Of a DNA stretch of 64,000 nt, positions 1 through 10,478 are shown piece after piece (the stretch's first letter is position 1; each line of letters begins with the position of its first letter). This DNA is from Closterium sp. Naga37s-1 (Eukaryota > Streptophyta > Zygnematophyceae > Desmidiales > Closteriaceae). Where the stretch lies: NCBI GenBank assembly GCA_947471745.1, contig CANJKZ010000926.1, forward strand, positions 557,501 through 621,500. Reading direction: 5' to 3'. The translations under genes were made by a program, and so were the position numbers. The notes under the pieces were generated by a model. That model searched no databases, was not told the DNA's origin, and saw only the letters and a program-made list of their open reading frames with translations.

Positions 1-216
1 TCGCGCTCTGCTGCAGCCCGCGCGTCGCGCCCTAAGGCAGCCCGTCGCGTCGCGCTCTGCTGCCCCTCGCGTCACGCACTGCTGCAGCCTGCGCCAGCGC
101 CCTGCCCTGCGCCAGCGCCCTGCCCTGCGCGCGCTGTCGCCCTGCCCTGCGCCAGCGCCCTGCCCTGCGCCCGCGCCCTGCCCTGCGCCAGCGCCCTGCC
201 CTGCGCCAGCGCCCTG
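1..216 (+). repeat. GC-rich minisatellite leader of Copia-1
   Basis: Imperfect short tandem units built on GCGCCCTGCCCTGC and CAGCCCGCGCGTCGC. The stretch matches 60147 onward in Copia-7 almost base for base. In this lineage such repeats lie between the primer-binding site and the first coding methionine. Confidence 0.8.
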
Positions 217-253
217 CTAAACCCTAAATAATTTTTTTTTTTTTTTTTTTTTT
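217..253 (+). repeat. Single CCCTAAA followed by a poly-T tract in the leader
   Basis: A CCCTAAA unit, a few A/T bases and about 22 T residues interrupt the GC-rich leader. The matching part of Copia-7 (around 60350-60370) lacks the poly-T. It may be a small insertion, for example an antisense poly-A tail, or slippage. Confidence 0.5.
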
Positions 254-448
254 AAAGGGCCCTAGGTGCTTTTGCCCTAGGAGCTACTGCCTGCTGCTGC
301 CTGCTACTGCCCTGCTGTGGCCGCGCGCTGCCCTGCTCTGGCTGCACGCCGCCCTGCTCTGGCCGCGCGCCGCCCTGCTGCTCTTACTGCTGCTACTGCC
401 TTCACTCCGTACTGCCCTAGAGGTCGCGCTCCTCCTAGCTTGCCCGCC

Positions 449-2065
449 ATGACTTCACTTTGTCGAACCGGTGGGAGTGGTGACGGCGGTGGTGGCAGCA
501 GTGGGAGTGGTGGCGGCCGTAGTAGCAGTCACTGTGACGCTGTTTGGTGCGGAGTGTCTGGCGGAGGCCAGATGCAACTACGGCGGCGTCCGACCCTTAC
601 GCCCCGGCAGCTTCGTGAGTGGCTTTGCCAGCGTGGGCCGTCTCCGAGTCCGGGTCGCTGCCCGTACGTCATTCGCACAGGTCGTCGAGCTGGTGAGACC
701 TGTGGGACACCTGGTCAGGCACAGTCCCGCTGCTTCGCCTATTTGACTGACGCCTGGCGCACAGAGTTTGGCGACGAGGCTGAGATCCCCCCCTGGCTTG
801 AGCTGCTTAGGTCGGGTGTTGCTGTCTTTGCTTTAGACTATGACGCCATCCTTACTGCCATGTCTGCTTTGCCTGGTGGTGCTGAGAGTGCCTGTCACCT
901 GTGTGTGCAGTACGACCCCGGTATAGAGGTTGCTGCTCTAGGTGCTAGTGAGGCTGCTGCCTTAGGTGCTAACGAGTCTGCTTCCTCATGTACTGCGCCT
1001 GCTGAGGCCTTGCACACCTTCACGCTTGACTCAGGTGCTTCCCGCTGCTTCTTCCGTGACAGTACTGCACTCACACCACTCCCTGCACCTGTTGCAATCT
1101 CTCTGGCTGACCCCTCAGGGGGCCCAGTTCTTGCACGGTCCACCACTGTGCTTCCGTGCCCGGCGGTTCCGTCTGGCTCACTGACAGGCTTCCACCTCCC
1201 CTCGTTCTCTACGAACTTGGTGAGCAACGCAGTTCTCCAGGACCAGTGGGTTGACACCTTTACCCCTGGAGGACAGCGTGTGGCGATCTGTACGTGCTCG
1301 AGGACCGGCCGCCACCTGGCCACGTTTACCCGTCGGCCAGGGTCGAGTCTTTACACACTGACGACTGCGCCTCCTCAGGTAGCTGCTACTGGTCAGGTTT
1401 CTGCGTCAGGTCAGGTAGCCTCCCCTTGTGAGTGTCGCTCCCTGTCGCACCAGACTCTTCTCCGGCACCACCGCGTGGGTCACCCCTCCTTGCCACGTCT
1501 CCGTGGCATGCACCGTCGCCTCCTTGTGTCTGGCCTTCCCGAGTCTCTCCCTCCCCTCCCTGCCTCGCCTGCGCCGCCCTGCCTCCCTTGCGTCGAGGGG
1601 CGGCAGCGCGCCGCTCCTCACTCCTCCTCGTTTCCCCCGACAGAGGCTCCTCTGCAGACCCTCCACCTGGACGTGTGGGGCCCAGCCCGCGTTCGTGGAC
1701 AGGGCGGTGAGCGGTACTTTCTGCTGGTTGTCGACGACTACTCGCGTTACACCACGGTCTTCCCCTTGCGCACCAAGGGTGAGGTCCCTGCTGTCCTGAT
1801 CCCTTGGATCCGAGCAGTTCGTCTCCGGCTCCACCCCAGGTTCCGCCAGGACCTTCCTGTCCTGCGTCTGCACTCTGACAGAGGTGGTGAGTTCACCTCC
1901 GACCTCTTGCGGGCCTTCTGTCAGGGGGAGGGCATCGAGCAGTCGTTCACGCTTCCGGGCTCACCGCAGCAAAATGGGGTTGCTGAGCGCCGCATTGGCT
2001 TAGTCATGGAGGTCGCTCGTACCTCCTTGATCCATGCGGCGGCTCCCCATTTTCTTTGTCCCTGA
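449..2065 (+). pseudogene. Copia-1 zinc-knuckle, protease and integrase, truncated
   Basis: Open frame from ATG 449, chosen because Copia-3 and Copia-7 start at the matching place and upstream codons translate leader repeat. Order: Ser/Gly-rich N-terminus, an LTPRQLREW module, an extended knuckle (CPYVIRTG..GETC..C) in which the usual His is Gln, protease active site LDSGASRCFF, integrase zinc-binding HHRVGHPS..CLPC, and integrase core with D (LDVWGP), D (LHSDRGGEF) and E (NGVAERR). No UBN2-type gag domain precedes the knuckle. The frame ends just after SLIHAAAPHF because an internal deletion near 2060 fuses that codon to a position about 80 residues further on (DAPGWQFYHP) in another frame, removing the rest of the integrase. 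Confidence 0.85.
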
Positions 2066-2425
2066 CGCGCCTGGCTGGCAGTTTTACCACCCCACCTCGC
2101 GTCGTGTCTTCCCCTCTCAGGACGTCACCTTTGACGAGGCGGTTCCTTTCTACCGTCTCTTCCCCTACCGCACTGCGCCTCTCCCTCCCCCGCCGCTTTT
2201 CCTCGCTCCAGGTCCCCCTCCGGTAGACCCCCTCCCCCCTCAGGGTCCTGCTCCTTCAGGTGTCTCTCAGGTAGACCCGCCCCCCTTGGCTGAGCCTGTA
2301 GAGGTCACTAGCGACTCAGGTGCTGCTGCGGGAGGTGCTGCTGGGGGTGGTGCTTCTGGGGGTGCTGAGCCTGCGCGTGAGGTGCCGGGGAGTGCGGAGC
2401 CTGGGGGTGCTGAGCCTGCGGGGGG
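2066..2425 (+). pseudogene. Copia-1 integrase C-terminus and Pro/Gly-rich linker
   Basis: Continues in the frame shifted by the deletion at about 2060. It shows WQFYHPTSRRVFPSQDVTF, the conserved end of the integrase region in all copia copies here, then PPPVDPLPPQGPAPSGVSQ and a Gly/Ala/Glu-rich repeat of GGAEP type. Copia-type sequence stops near 2425, where codons of different composition (Gypsy-1) begin. Confidence 0.75.
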
Positions 2426-2449
2426 AGCCATCCGCATTACGCCACGATA

Positions 2450-4433
2450 GTGTGGGACAGCGCTCAGCTGAGGCCAGCGATAGCGCCACCCAGACCATGC
2501 CGGGTATGGAGCAAAGTCCATCGTCACGTCAGTATTGCGGCACTCGTCGGCAACAACGACATTGGTGAGCCGATGCCACTCAAGCCACAGCGCCCGGTCT
2601 GTTTCGATCCTAGCCAGCGTGGAGGTCCGACGGTTCAATCGTGGGTGTACACGATGAACGTTTTTGTTTACGCGAAATACGTCACGTCGAATGCAGCAAA
2701 GATTTGGTACGCCGTCTCATTGCTATGTGGGCCCGCCATGGACTGGTGGCGAGTTATCGTAACCTCGCCGAGCGACTACGAGCCACTGACGCAAAGGGAA
2801 AGGCCATCGGAGCCAGCTGTCACCTGGAGTTCGTTTTGCGAAGTCGCCCAATTCTGCACGTGGGATGCGTAGTGCGCAGGGCTATGGGCGCGCTTCGAGC
2901 CGATCACGGCTTCAATAACAGCACGCCAGAAGCTGCGCACTTGGCGACAGCTTGGGTCGGTTCAAGGCTGCACCGGCGGTTTTCTTGCGCTATGTGAACA
3001 GATCGGCTGCATGCACGAAGCGGAGCGAGTGGATCGTTACGTCAGCGGCTTGAAGCCGGAAATCGTGCAGGAAATTCTCCTATGCAAGGTCTCTAACTTC
3101 AATGATATCATGGCGCTCCGAGAAAATTCACATATTGCACCGCCCATGGCCGGAGTCCTACTACTACGGACAACGTACTCGGGGAACGAGGGAGCACGAC
3201 ACGGTACATGCCTGTTGCGACGAATGCCGCTGTCACGCCATCTTGGGGACGCTGCTTCGCGTGCAACTGGCCGGGCCATCGCAAGAGCGAATGATCAGAG
3301 GAGTTCAAGTGCCGAGGAGAAGAGAAAGGGAGAGAGTCTGGGAGGCAGGGAAACGCCAGCTGTCAGTAGAGTACGGGCCCACTACTGACGAGACTCACTG
3401 GTCGCCCAACCGTGCTGACCCTCACCGAGTGACTGTACCGATTCACACAATCGATCGGGCTCGGCTGAATAAGGAGGGTACAACGACAGATTGCCGAGTA
3501 CTGGTTCACGGGAAAATACAGGAGACAGCAGTGAACGTTTTTATTGACGCAGGGGCTAGCCACAGCTTAGTTAATACCGCGAATGCAAGAAAACTACAAC
3601 TGACACGTAGCCGCTGCCTACTAGAGACGATGCATGGTTGGTTGACGGCACGCTACTGGCAATAGGGGAGAAAGTGGAGAGAGTGAAGATTCTCTATGGG
3701 GGGATGCTCGGATTTACACAGAAAATTCTCTCGACAACGCTGGATGGGACTGGCATTTTAGTGGGACGTTATTGGCTGCGACGGTATAACCTTCAAATGG
3801 ACTGGACGACAGGCAGATGCACTGTGCAAAGCGGCCGTAACTGGCTTGCGCTACCTCGCTTGCAAGTCGCCTGAGTCTTCAACGGTCCACGTGAATGCCA
3901 TCACAATGAAACGGGCCGTCGCTTCAGGAGCTGACGTGTACGCCGTGGACATCACGGAAGTGGAAGAAGCCGAGAAGCCGAGTGGTTTTCAGACACTTCT
4001 GGCAGCCGTACAGCCCGAACTACGGGAATTACTGAAACGGTACCCCGTAATTTTTACCGACGACTTACCAGAGGGACTGCCACCTCATAGAGTTGCAACC
4101 GGGGGCACATCTGACTGTACAGCGAAAATTTGGACTGACACAGCCCGAGCCGGAGGAGCACAGGACGCAGTTAGATTATTTGTTAGAAAGAATGTGTATC
4201 AGGCCGAGTTTGTCGCTGTTCGACGCACCGATACTGTTTACGCGAAGAAAGGCAGAGGTTTTTGGCATGTGCATAGATTACCGAGCAATGGACATGGTTA
4301 CCGTCAAGTCGCAATATCTCATCCCCGCGCCGACGAACTGATTGACCGACTGCAAACAACTAGGGTTTTCTCGAAGATCGACTTACGCGGCGGCTACCAC
4401 CAGATCCGAGTCGAACCAACACACCGCGAGTGT
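2450..4433 (+). pseudogene. Gypsy-1 gag, protease and N-terminal reverse transcriptase remnants
   Basis: Gag is recognisable at about 2580-3150 in broken frames (WVYTMNVFVYAKYV; ERVDRYVSGLKPEI, typical of the retrotransposon gag domain). An aspartic protease core follows at about 3530-3640 (VNVFIDAGASHSLV). The segment 3640-3870 matches the protease-to-RT spacer (GTGILVGRYWL). RT begins near 4090 (YPVIFTDDLPEGLPPHR just before it, CIDYRAMDMVTVKSQYL, then FSKIDLRGGYHQIRVEP, the motif holding the first catalytic Asp). The frame stops abruptly at about 4433, where antisense copia RT of Copia-2 begins. At least four frame changes separate these blocks. Confidence 0.8.
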
Positions 4434-5466
4434 CAGCAGTGGCAAAGACCAAGTCGTCGACGTACACAAGGACGTAGAACGGCGGCAGCGAAGTGTCGGT
4501 GCGTAGAAACAGCGACGGGTCAGCAGTCGAAGGAGCAAACCCAAGAGCCGCAAGCGTCGTCCTCAGTGTGTCGTGCCACTTGCGAGGCGCCTGGCGGAGA
4601 CCGTAGACTGGCCGCCGGAGGCTCCACTGGGTACCAGGAGGAAACGACCCAGTGAAGCCAGGTGGGCGGCGCAGCCAGATCTCCTCGTGCAGGCTGCCCT
4701 GTAGGAAAGGAGTGCTGAAGTCAAGAGAGTGAAGCTCGTAGTCACGCTGAGCGGCGACGTGCAGCAGAACCCGAAGAGTGGTCATCTTCGGGGTAGGGGA
4801 GAAGGTCTGGAAGAAGTCAACTCCCTCTCGCTGACTGAAGCCTCGTGCAACGTAACGCGCCTTGAAGACAGGCGGAGAACCCGGCGGCCGCTTCACCCTG
4901 AAAATCCACATGCCACTGACGATGTTCGCCCCAGGTGGGGGAACCTCGTCGACGTAAGTGCCTGTGGACTTCCAGGATGCCATCTCTGCGTCCATGGCTG
5001 TCTGCCACTGAGAGGAGTAGGGACCCTCTATCGCCTCTGCGTAAGAGCGCGGAGTCGGGATGCCTGGTGCATCCGGGTCTCCCTCAGGTGCAATCAGGAT
5101 GGACACGAGATGAGGTACAGCAGCTGCAAAACACTCAAAGTCCTCCTGCCTGTCCTCAAGGACGTCCGTGCCAAGAGCACACTCACCCCCGACGGACGGA
5201 GGACAGACAGACTCAGACTCAGCAACAAGACTAGCGGCGTAGTCGAGACGACACGCAGCAGCAAAGTCAACAAGCTCAGCAACAAGGGCAGATGCAGCAG
5301 TAGACTCGAACGAAGGGTCAGTGACAACAGTGGCGAAACGACGCGTGACAGTAGGACTGGCAGCACGAGCAAGGTCTGACGGCGGGTCAGGGACGTCAGG
5401 AAGAGAGGACGCAGGAGGAGACGGCAGAAGGACACGCTGTGGAGCAGTGGAAGGACGAAGTGCCAT
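4434..5466 (-). pseudogene. Copia-2 reverse transcriptase, N-terminal half
   Basis: Frame opens at MALRPSTAPQRV (5466), a position with an in-frame Met in most copies here. It runs through an acidic spacer (CPPSVGGECALGTDVLEDRQ) into the copia RT core: ATTACHMENT of tower motifs WKSTGTYVDEVPPPGANIV, GMWIFRVKRPPG, ARGFSQREGVDFFQTFSP, LHSLDFSTPFLQGSLHEEIW and the catalytic YVDDLVFAT. A STPF variant replaces STAF of the other copies. The coding sequence is lost after that motif, where antisense Gypsy-1 RT continues the frame for about 25 codons to a stop. Confidence 0.85.
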
Positions 5467-6620
5467 CTGGTGCGTGCCTGGGACAGGGGGAGGACGCTGA
5501 CGCGGAACACGACGACCAGTGCAAACAGCGCGAACAGGCGACGCAGGACGAGACTCAGGCTCACGACACTCCGTAAGACCTCTAGTCGGCCCAGAGTAAG
5601 GAGAAGGACCAGGCAGTGGAGAGGCTGGCTGTAACTGCGACTGCGACTGGTCAGGCGGTGGACACAGTAAGGGAGGAGTAGGACCAGTAGAAGGCGGGAG
5701 GCCAAGAACCTGCTGAAGGAGTGGAACGAAGTACGGCCGCGGCCGCGCAGCGCCTCCAGAACCAGCAGAGACAGCACCAGTACCCCCAGCTCCAGGGTCT
5801 CCAGCTCCAATATCCGAAGCACCACCAGCTCCAGCACCTCCAGCAGCAACAGCTCCAGCGCCTCCAGCTCCAACTCCTGCAGCACCACCAGCTCCAGCAG
5901 CTCTAGTACCTCCAGTACGAGCACCTCCGGGACCAGTGGCTCCAGCACCTCCAGCAGCTCCAGCACCAGCAGCTCCAGTACCTCCAGTATGAGCACCTCC
6001 GGCAGCTCCAGCACCAGCAGGACCTCCAGCAGCACCAGCTCCAGCAGCACCTCCAGCTCCAGCAGCTCCAGTACCTCCAGTACGAGCACCTCCGGGACCA
6101 GCGGCTCCAGCACCTCCAGCAGCTCCAGCACCAGCAGTACCTCCAGCTCCAGCAGCACCTCCAGCGGTAGGCCCCCCAGCTCCAGGAGCACGGCTTCAGC
6201 GCCGAGCAAACCACTTGCGCAGCTGCGGTGGAGAGAGTGGCTCCCGCCGTGACAAGACACCCGGAGGACCTCCAGAGGACAAAGTACCTCCAAGATCAGC
6301 TCGCTCAGGCTCAGCACCCCCAGGCTCAGCACCCCCAGACTCAGCACCCTCAAGCTCAGCACCCCCAGGCTCCGCACACTCAGACTCAGCACCCCCAGAC
6401 TCAGCACCCCCAGGCCCAACCCCTGGCTCAGCACCTCCAGGCCCCGCACCCGCTGGCTCAGCACCCCTAGACGCAGCACCCCTAACAGCACCAGAGTCGA
6501 CAGCTACCTCGACAGGATCGACAGGGTCTACCTGGGACACACCTGAGGGGGCAGGACCCTGAGGGGGGAGGGGGTCTACCGGAGGAGGACCTGGTGCGAG
6601 GAAGAGCGGCGGGGGTGGGG
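5467..6620 (-). pseudogene. Copia-2 integrase-to-RT linker with Gly/Ala repeats
   Basis: Low-complexity coding region reading as Gly/Ala/Thr repeats (5760-6190) and as GGAEP/GGAES repeats (6290-6480) in the frame continuous with PPPVDPLPPQGPAPSGVSQ. It includes one LSPPQLRKWFARR module near 6200-6240. The frame breaks at the C-rich stretch near 6600-6615 and stops again just after the module. The long leucine-rich and glutamine-rich translations in other frames here are artefacts of the GGTGCTGGA repeat. Confidence 0.7.
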
Positions 6621-8200
6621 AGAGGGGCAGTGCGGTAGGGAAAGAGACGGTAGTAAGAAACCGACTCGTCAAACGTGACGTCCTGAGAGGACAGAACACG
6701 ACGCGAGGTGGGGTGGTAAAACTGCCAGCCAGGCGCGTCAGGGGGGAAGCCAAGGAAGACGCAGGGAACAGCACGGGAGGACAGCTTGTCCGCGGAAGAA
6801 TCGCGGACAAAAGCTCGAGATCCCCAGACACGGAACACAGACGCATCGCCAACCTCCCCCGTCCACCGCAGAGTAGGTGTGGTCTCCGGCATGGAGACAC
6901 GGGGCTTGAGGTTGAGCTGATGCGCCGCGTACCGGACCGCGAACGGCCACAGAAAATGGGGAGCAGCCGCATGGATCATGGACGTACGAGCGACGTCCAT
7001 GACCATGCCAATGCGGCGCTCAGCAATCCCATTTTGCTGTGGGGAGGCCGGAAGCGTGAACGTCTGGCGGATGCCCTCCGCACGACAGAAGGCCCTCAGA
7101 AGGTCGGAGGAAAACTCACCACCTCTGTCGGAGTGCAGACGCAGAACAGGAAGGTCCGAGCCGAAACGCTCGCTGAGCTGGCGACGGGTAGCGCGGATCC
7201 AGGTGATCAACACCTCAGTGACCTCACCCTTGCGGCGCAAGGGGAAGACTGTGGTGTAACGCGAGTAGTCGTCAACGACCAGCAGAAAGTAACGCTCGTG
7301 ACCCTGTCCACGGACGCGGGCTGGGCCCCACACGTCCATGTGGAGAGTCTGCAGGGGAGCCTCCGTCGGAGGGAACTCGGAGGAGTGAGGAGTGGCGCGC
7401 TGCTGTCCATCAACGCAAGGAACGCAGGTAGGGGCAGGCCCCGGCGGGAGGGGAGGGAGAGACCGGGGGAGACCAGACACAAGGGTACGGGAGGCCATAC
7501 CTCGGAGACGAGGCAGGGAGGGGTGACCAAGGCGGTGGTGCCAAAGGAGAGTCTGGTGTGACAGGAGACGACACAAGCAGGGGGCAGACTCCGGACCAGA
7601 CGTGGACGCGGCAGCAATCACCTGACCAGACGCGGCTACCTGACGAGATGCAGCAATCGGAGGAGACGCGGTAGTCAGTGTGTACAGGCTCGACCCAGGC
7701 CGATGGGTGAACGTGGCCAGGTGGCGGCCCGTCCGGGTACACGTACAGTGGGTCACACGCTGACCTCCCAGAGTGAACTGGTCAACCCACACGTCTTGGA
7801 GGTCAGCTCCACTCACCAAGTTCGTAGAGAACGAGGGGAGGTGAAGACCCGACAGTGAGCAAGACGGGGCCGCTGGACACGGCAGAACCGTGGAGGAGTG
7901 CGCAAGGACGGGGCCCCCAGAGGGGTCCGCCAGGGAGACTGCAACCGGCCGACTGAGCGGCGTGAGTGTGGTGCTGTCGCGAAAGAAGGAGCGGGAAGCA
8001 CCTGAGTCAAGCGTGAAGGTGTGCAAGGCCTCAGCAGGCGCAGTACCAGAGAGAGCAGACTCACCAACACCTGGAGCAGCAGACTCACTAGCACCTGGAG
8101 CAGCAGACTCACTAGCACCTAGAGCAGCAGCCTCAATGCCCGGGTCGGGCGGAACACACAGGTAACAGTCACCCTCGGCACTAATAGTCACAGCATACAT
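6600..8200 (-). pseudogene. Copia-2 protease and integrase
   Basis: Continuous frame containing protease (LDSGASRSFF), integrase zinc-binding motif (WHHRLGHPS..CVPC) and catalytic core with D (LHMDVWGP), D (LHSDRGGEF) and E (NGIAERR), followed by the C-terminal block ending WQFYHPTSRRVLSSQDVTF. All three integrase acidic residues are present. The frame is lost after YRTAPLP at a cytosine run near 6600-6615, giving a short out-of-frame tail. The N-terminal end is continuous with the knuckle region that lies upstream (8200-8460). Confidence 0.88.
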
Positions 8201-8760
8201 GGCAGCAAGGATAGCATCGAAATCAAGATCAAAGATAGCAACACCAGACCTAAGCAGATCAGCCCAGCGAGGGAGCTCAGCGGTGTCAGGAAACTGTGCA
8301 CGCCAGGCGTCAGACAGGCGACCGAAACAGCGCTGCGTAGTGTGTGGCAGCCCGCACGTCTCCCCACGGTGCTCGCCGGTGCGGAGAACGTAAGCGCAGG
8401 GACCAACACCCCCAGACCTCCCACGCCCAGCGTACCACTCACGAAGCTGCAGGGGCGACGGGGCCTCACGGGAACGCGGCTGCTGCTGTCGCTGGCTACC
8501 GCCAAAGCCTCCACGCTGCGCGGCTCCACCCCGATCAGCACCACCGCCGCCACCACCCCCACCAGCACCGCCGCCGCCGCCACCTCCACCCCCGCTGCCG
8601 CTGCCTCCACCACCTCCACCTCCGCCACCGACGCCCCCACTCCTGCCACCACCCCAACCTCCACCCCCACCCCCTCCGCCTCCTCCACCGCCACCACCGC
8701 CGCCCCCGCCGTCCCCTCCACCACCCTTGCCCCCCTTGCCCTTGCCGCTGCGGCGCCTCC
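8200..8760 (-). pseudogene. Copia-2 gag C-terminus: Gly-rich tract, LREW module and extended zinc knuckle
   Basis: Read on the minus strand: a Gly-rich tract (8510-8740), then SPLQLREWYAGRGR near 8430-8470, then a knuckle with spacing C-x13-C-x3-H-x4-C (CAYVLRTG..GETCGLPH..RC) and LSDAWRAQFPDTAELPRW. This differs from the classical CX2CX4HX4C knuckle. The Gly tract translates as poly-Thr/Ala or Pro in the wrong frames. Confidence 0.7.
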
Positions 8761-8762
8761 CA

Positions 8763-9517
8763 CTAGGAGCAGACGCAGCCCCGACCTCCTAGGTGCCAAC
8801 GAGGTCGAGAGTTGCAGCAGAAGCAACAGAGGGCAAAAGGGGAACGGGGGAAACACCCTTCAAAGAAAGGGGCGCGAGGATCGCCGCGAGAAGCTCCTAC
8901 AGCGACTATGCTAGTCTCAGCTGCAGTGAGGCGCTCCTCGAGCAGGTCGACGGTGAGCTCGGTGGGGCAAAGGGAGAGAAAGTGGTCCCTGACTGAGCGA
9001 AGGGAGTCAGGGAGACGGGTGACGAGGTAGAAGAGGGTGATGTACATGGGGGGGGGTTCTTGGCACGAAACTAGGAGGGAAGCGCAGCGCGGTAGCGTGT
9101 GTCACTAGTGCGGAGGTGAGTGATGAGGTCAGCGACTGTGACAAAGGCGGCCAGGTCAGGGAACAAGTACGGCAGCATGAGGCGGCAAAGGGCAGCAGTG
9201 GCAGGGGAGGAGTAGCGCGCGACTACAGCGTCATACAAAGACTTAGCAGTCTTGTACTGGCCAAAGTGTGCGCGCTCAGCAGACGGCAGGTGACTACGAA
9301 CAGCAAGGCGAGCAACAGCGTCACGAGTAGTCCACTGCGAGCGAACCGTACTGTCAGCAATGGCAGCAGGTGCAACAGAGGCGCCGGATGTGTGATCGAA
9401 AAGCGAGACTCCGTCCCTAGAGTCGCACTGAAGATAGAGCTGCAGGTCATCTACCCAAACGTCGAAATCGACCGCACGACCCTCAGCATCGAAGGTAAGA
9501 ACAGTAGGGCTAGCCAT
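8763..9517 (-). pseudogene. Copia-2 gag (UBN2-type), one frameshift
   Basis: Start ATG at 9517 (MASPTVLTFDAEGRAVDF), with the same start sequence seen in Copia-4 and, divergently, in Copia-6. The product is a copia gag polyprotein domain: DFDVWVDDLQLYLQ, RSQWTTRDAVARLAVRSHLP, TAKSLYDAVVARYSSPATA, ADLITHLRTSDTRYRAAL. A stop (TAG, 9071-9073) and a frame change follow at the cytosine run before MYITL (9 C where Copia-4 has 10). The second part (PPPMYITLFYLVTRLPDSLRSV) continues in the new frame to the Gly-rich region. It would form the virus-like particle. Confidence 0.85.
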
Positions 9518-9569
9518 GGCGGCAGTAGCAGCAGTACTAGCAGTAGCAGTAGGAGGAGCGCGGGGAGGG

Positions 9570-10260
9570 CAGCGCAGCGCAGTAGGGCAGGGCGGCGCGG
9601 TCCAGCAGAGCGGCGCGGCTCGGCAGGGCGGCGCGGCTCGGCAGGGCGGCACGGCTCGGCAGGGCGGCGCGGCTCGGCGAGGCGGCGCGGCTCGGCTGGG
9701 CGGCGCGGCTCGGCTGGGCGGCGCGGCGCGGCAGGCAGGCGGGCGCGGCGGCGCGCTTAGCAGGGCGGGCGCTTACCAGGGGCGGGTGCAGGGCAGGGCC
9801 GCGACGGGCGGTTAGGTCAGGGCCGCAACGGGGCGGCTGTAGGGCAGGGCCGCGACGAGGCGGCGGTAGAGCAGGGCCGCGACGGGGCGGCAGCAGGGCA
9901 GGGCCGTGACAAGGCGGCTGCAGGGCAGGGCCGCGACGGGGCGGCGGTAGAGCAGGGCCGCGACGAGCGGCTGAGGGCAGGGCCGCGACGGGTGGCGGCA
10001 GGGCAGGGCTGCGACGGGCGGCGAGGTCAGGGCCGCAACGGGGGGTGGCAAGGCAGGGCCGCGACGTGCGGTTAGGTCAGGCCGCGACGGGCGGCTAGGT
10101 CAGGCCGCGACGGGCGGCGACAGGGCAGGGCCGCGACGGGCGGCTAGGTCAGGGCCGCAACGGGCTGTTAGGGCAGGGCCGCGACGGGCCGGGAGGGCAG
10201 GGCCGCTACGGGCGGCAGTAGGGCAGGGCGCGCGACGGCGCAGGTGAGGCAGGCGCGAGG
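9570..10260 (-). repeat. Minisatellite leader of Copia-2
   Basis: Imperfect tandem units of about 20-24 bp based on GGGCAGGGCCGCGACGGGCGG (plus-strand reading shortened here to GGGCAGGGCCGCGACGGG), followed toward gag by GGCGCGGCTCGGCAGG units of about 15-16 bp. The repeat fills the leader between primer-binding site and gag start. Confidence 0.85.
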
Positions 10261-10328
10261 CGCGCTTCGGGCAGGGCAGGAAAAAAACAATTATCGTGGT
10301 GGGCCCTCAAAAAAACGTTCCCACTAGG

Positions 10329-10346
10329 GAACCTGCTCTGAAACCA
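10329..10346 (-). promoter_or_regulatory. Primer-binding site of Copia-2
   Basis: Immediately inside the LTR, minus strand reads TGGTTTCAGAGCAGGTTC, close to TGGTATCAGAGC, the copia primer-binding sequence that pairs with initiator-Met tRNA. Confidence 0.75.
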
Positions 10347-10478
10347 TGTCAGAAAGTAGGAATGAAGAATGACTAGAATGACAGCAGTACAGGGTTTGTA
10401 TAGCAAAACCTAATTGGGCTGTACCCCATAAGGAGTGCCCCACTATAGCCTAGAGCATATAAATGCATGGTTCTGACA
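10347..10478 (-). repeat. 5' LTR of Copia-2 (132 bp)
   Basis: Bounded by TGTCAGAA and TTCTGACA on either side, giving TGTCAGAA...TTCTGACA termini with extended inverted repeats. It contains the lineage-conserved GGCTATAGTGGGG and GGGGTACAG boxes. The matching 3' LTR is missing. Confidence 0.9.

Larger units (their letters stand above)
4434..10478 (-). mobile_element. Copia-2, 3'-truncated Ty1/copia element inserted in Gypsy-1
   Basis: Minus-strand element whose 5' LTR is at 10347-10478. Reading right to left it holds primer-binding site, minisatellite leader, gag, Gly-rich region and zinc knuckle, protease, integrase, linker and the first half of reverse transcriptase. It ends just after the catalytic YVDDLVFATADT at about 4434, so the RT C-terminus, RNase H and 3' LTR are lost. 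Because the flanking Gypsy-1 RT lacks about 60 codons at the same point, one deletion probably removed the 3' end of Copia-2 together with that part of Gypsy-1. Confidence 0.9.

Noticed and set aside
217-229. CCCTAAA as evidence of a telomere
   Set aside because: Only one unit is present inside an element leader.
5094-6491. Long leucine/valine-rich reading frame on the minus strand
   Set aside because: It is a frame-shifted translation of the GGTGCTGGA linker repeat; the Gly/Ala frame is colinear with integrase and RT.
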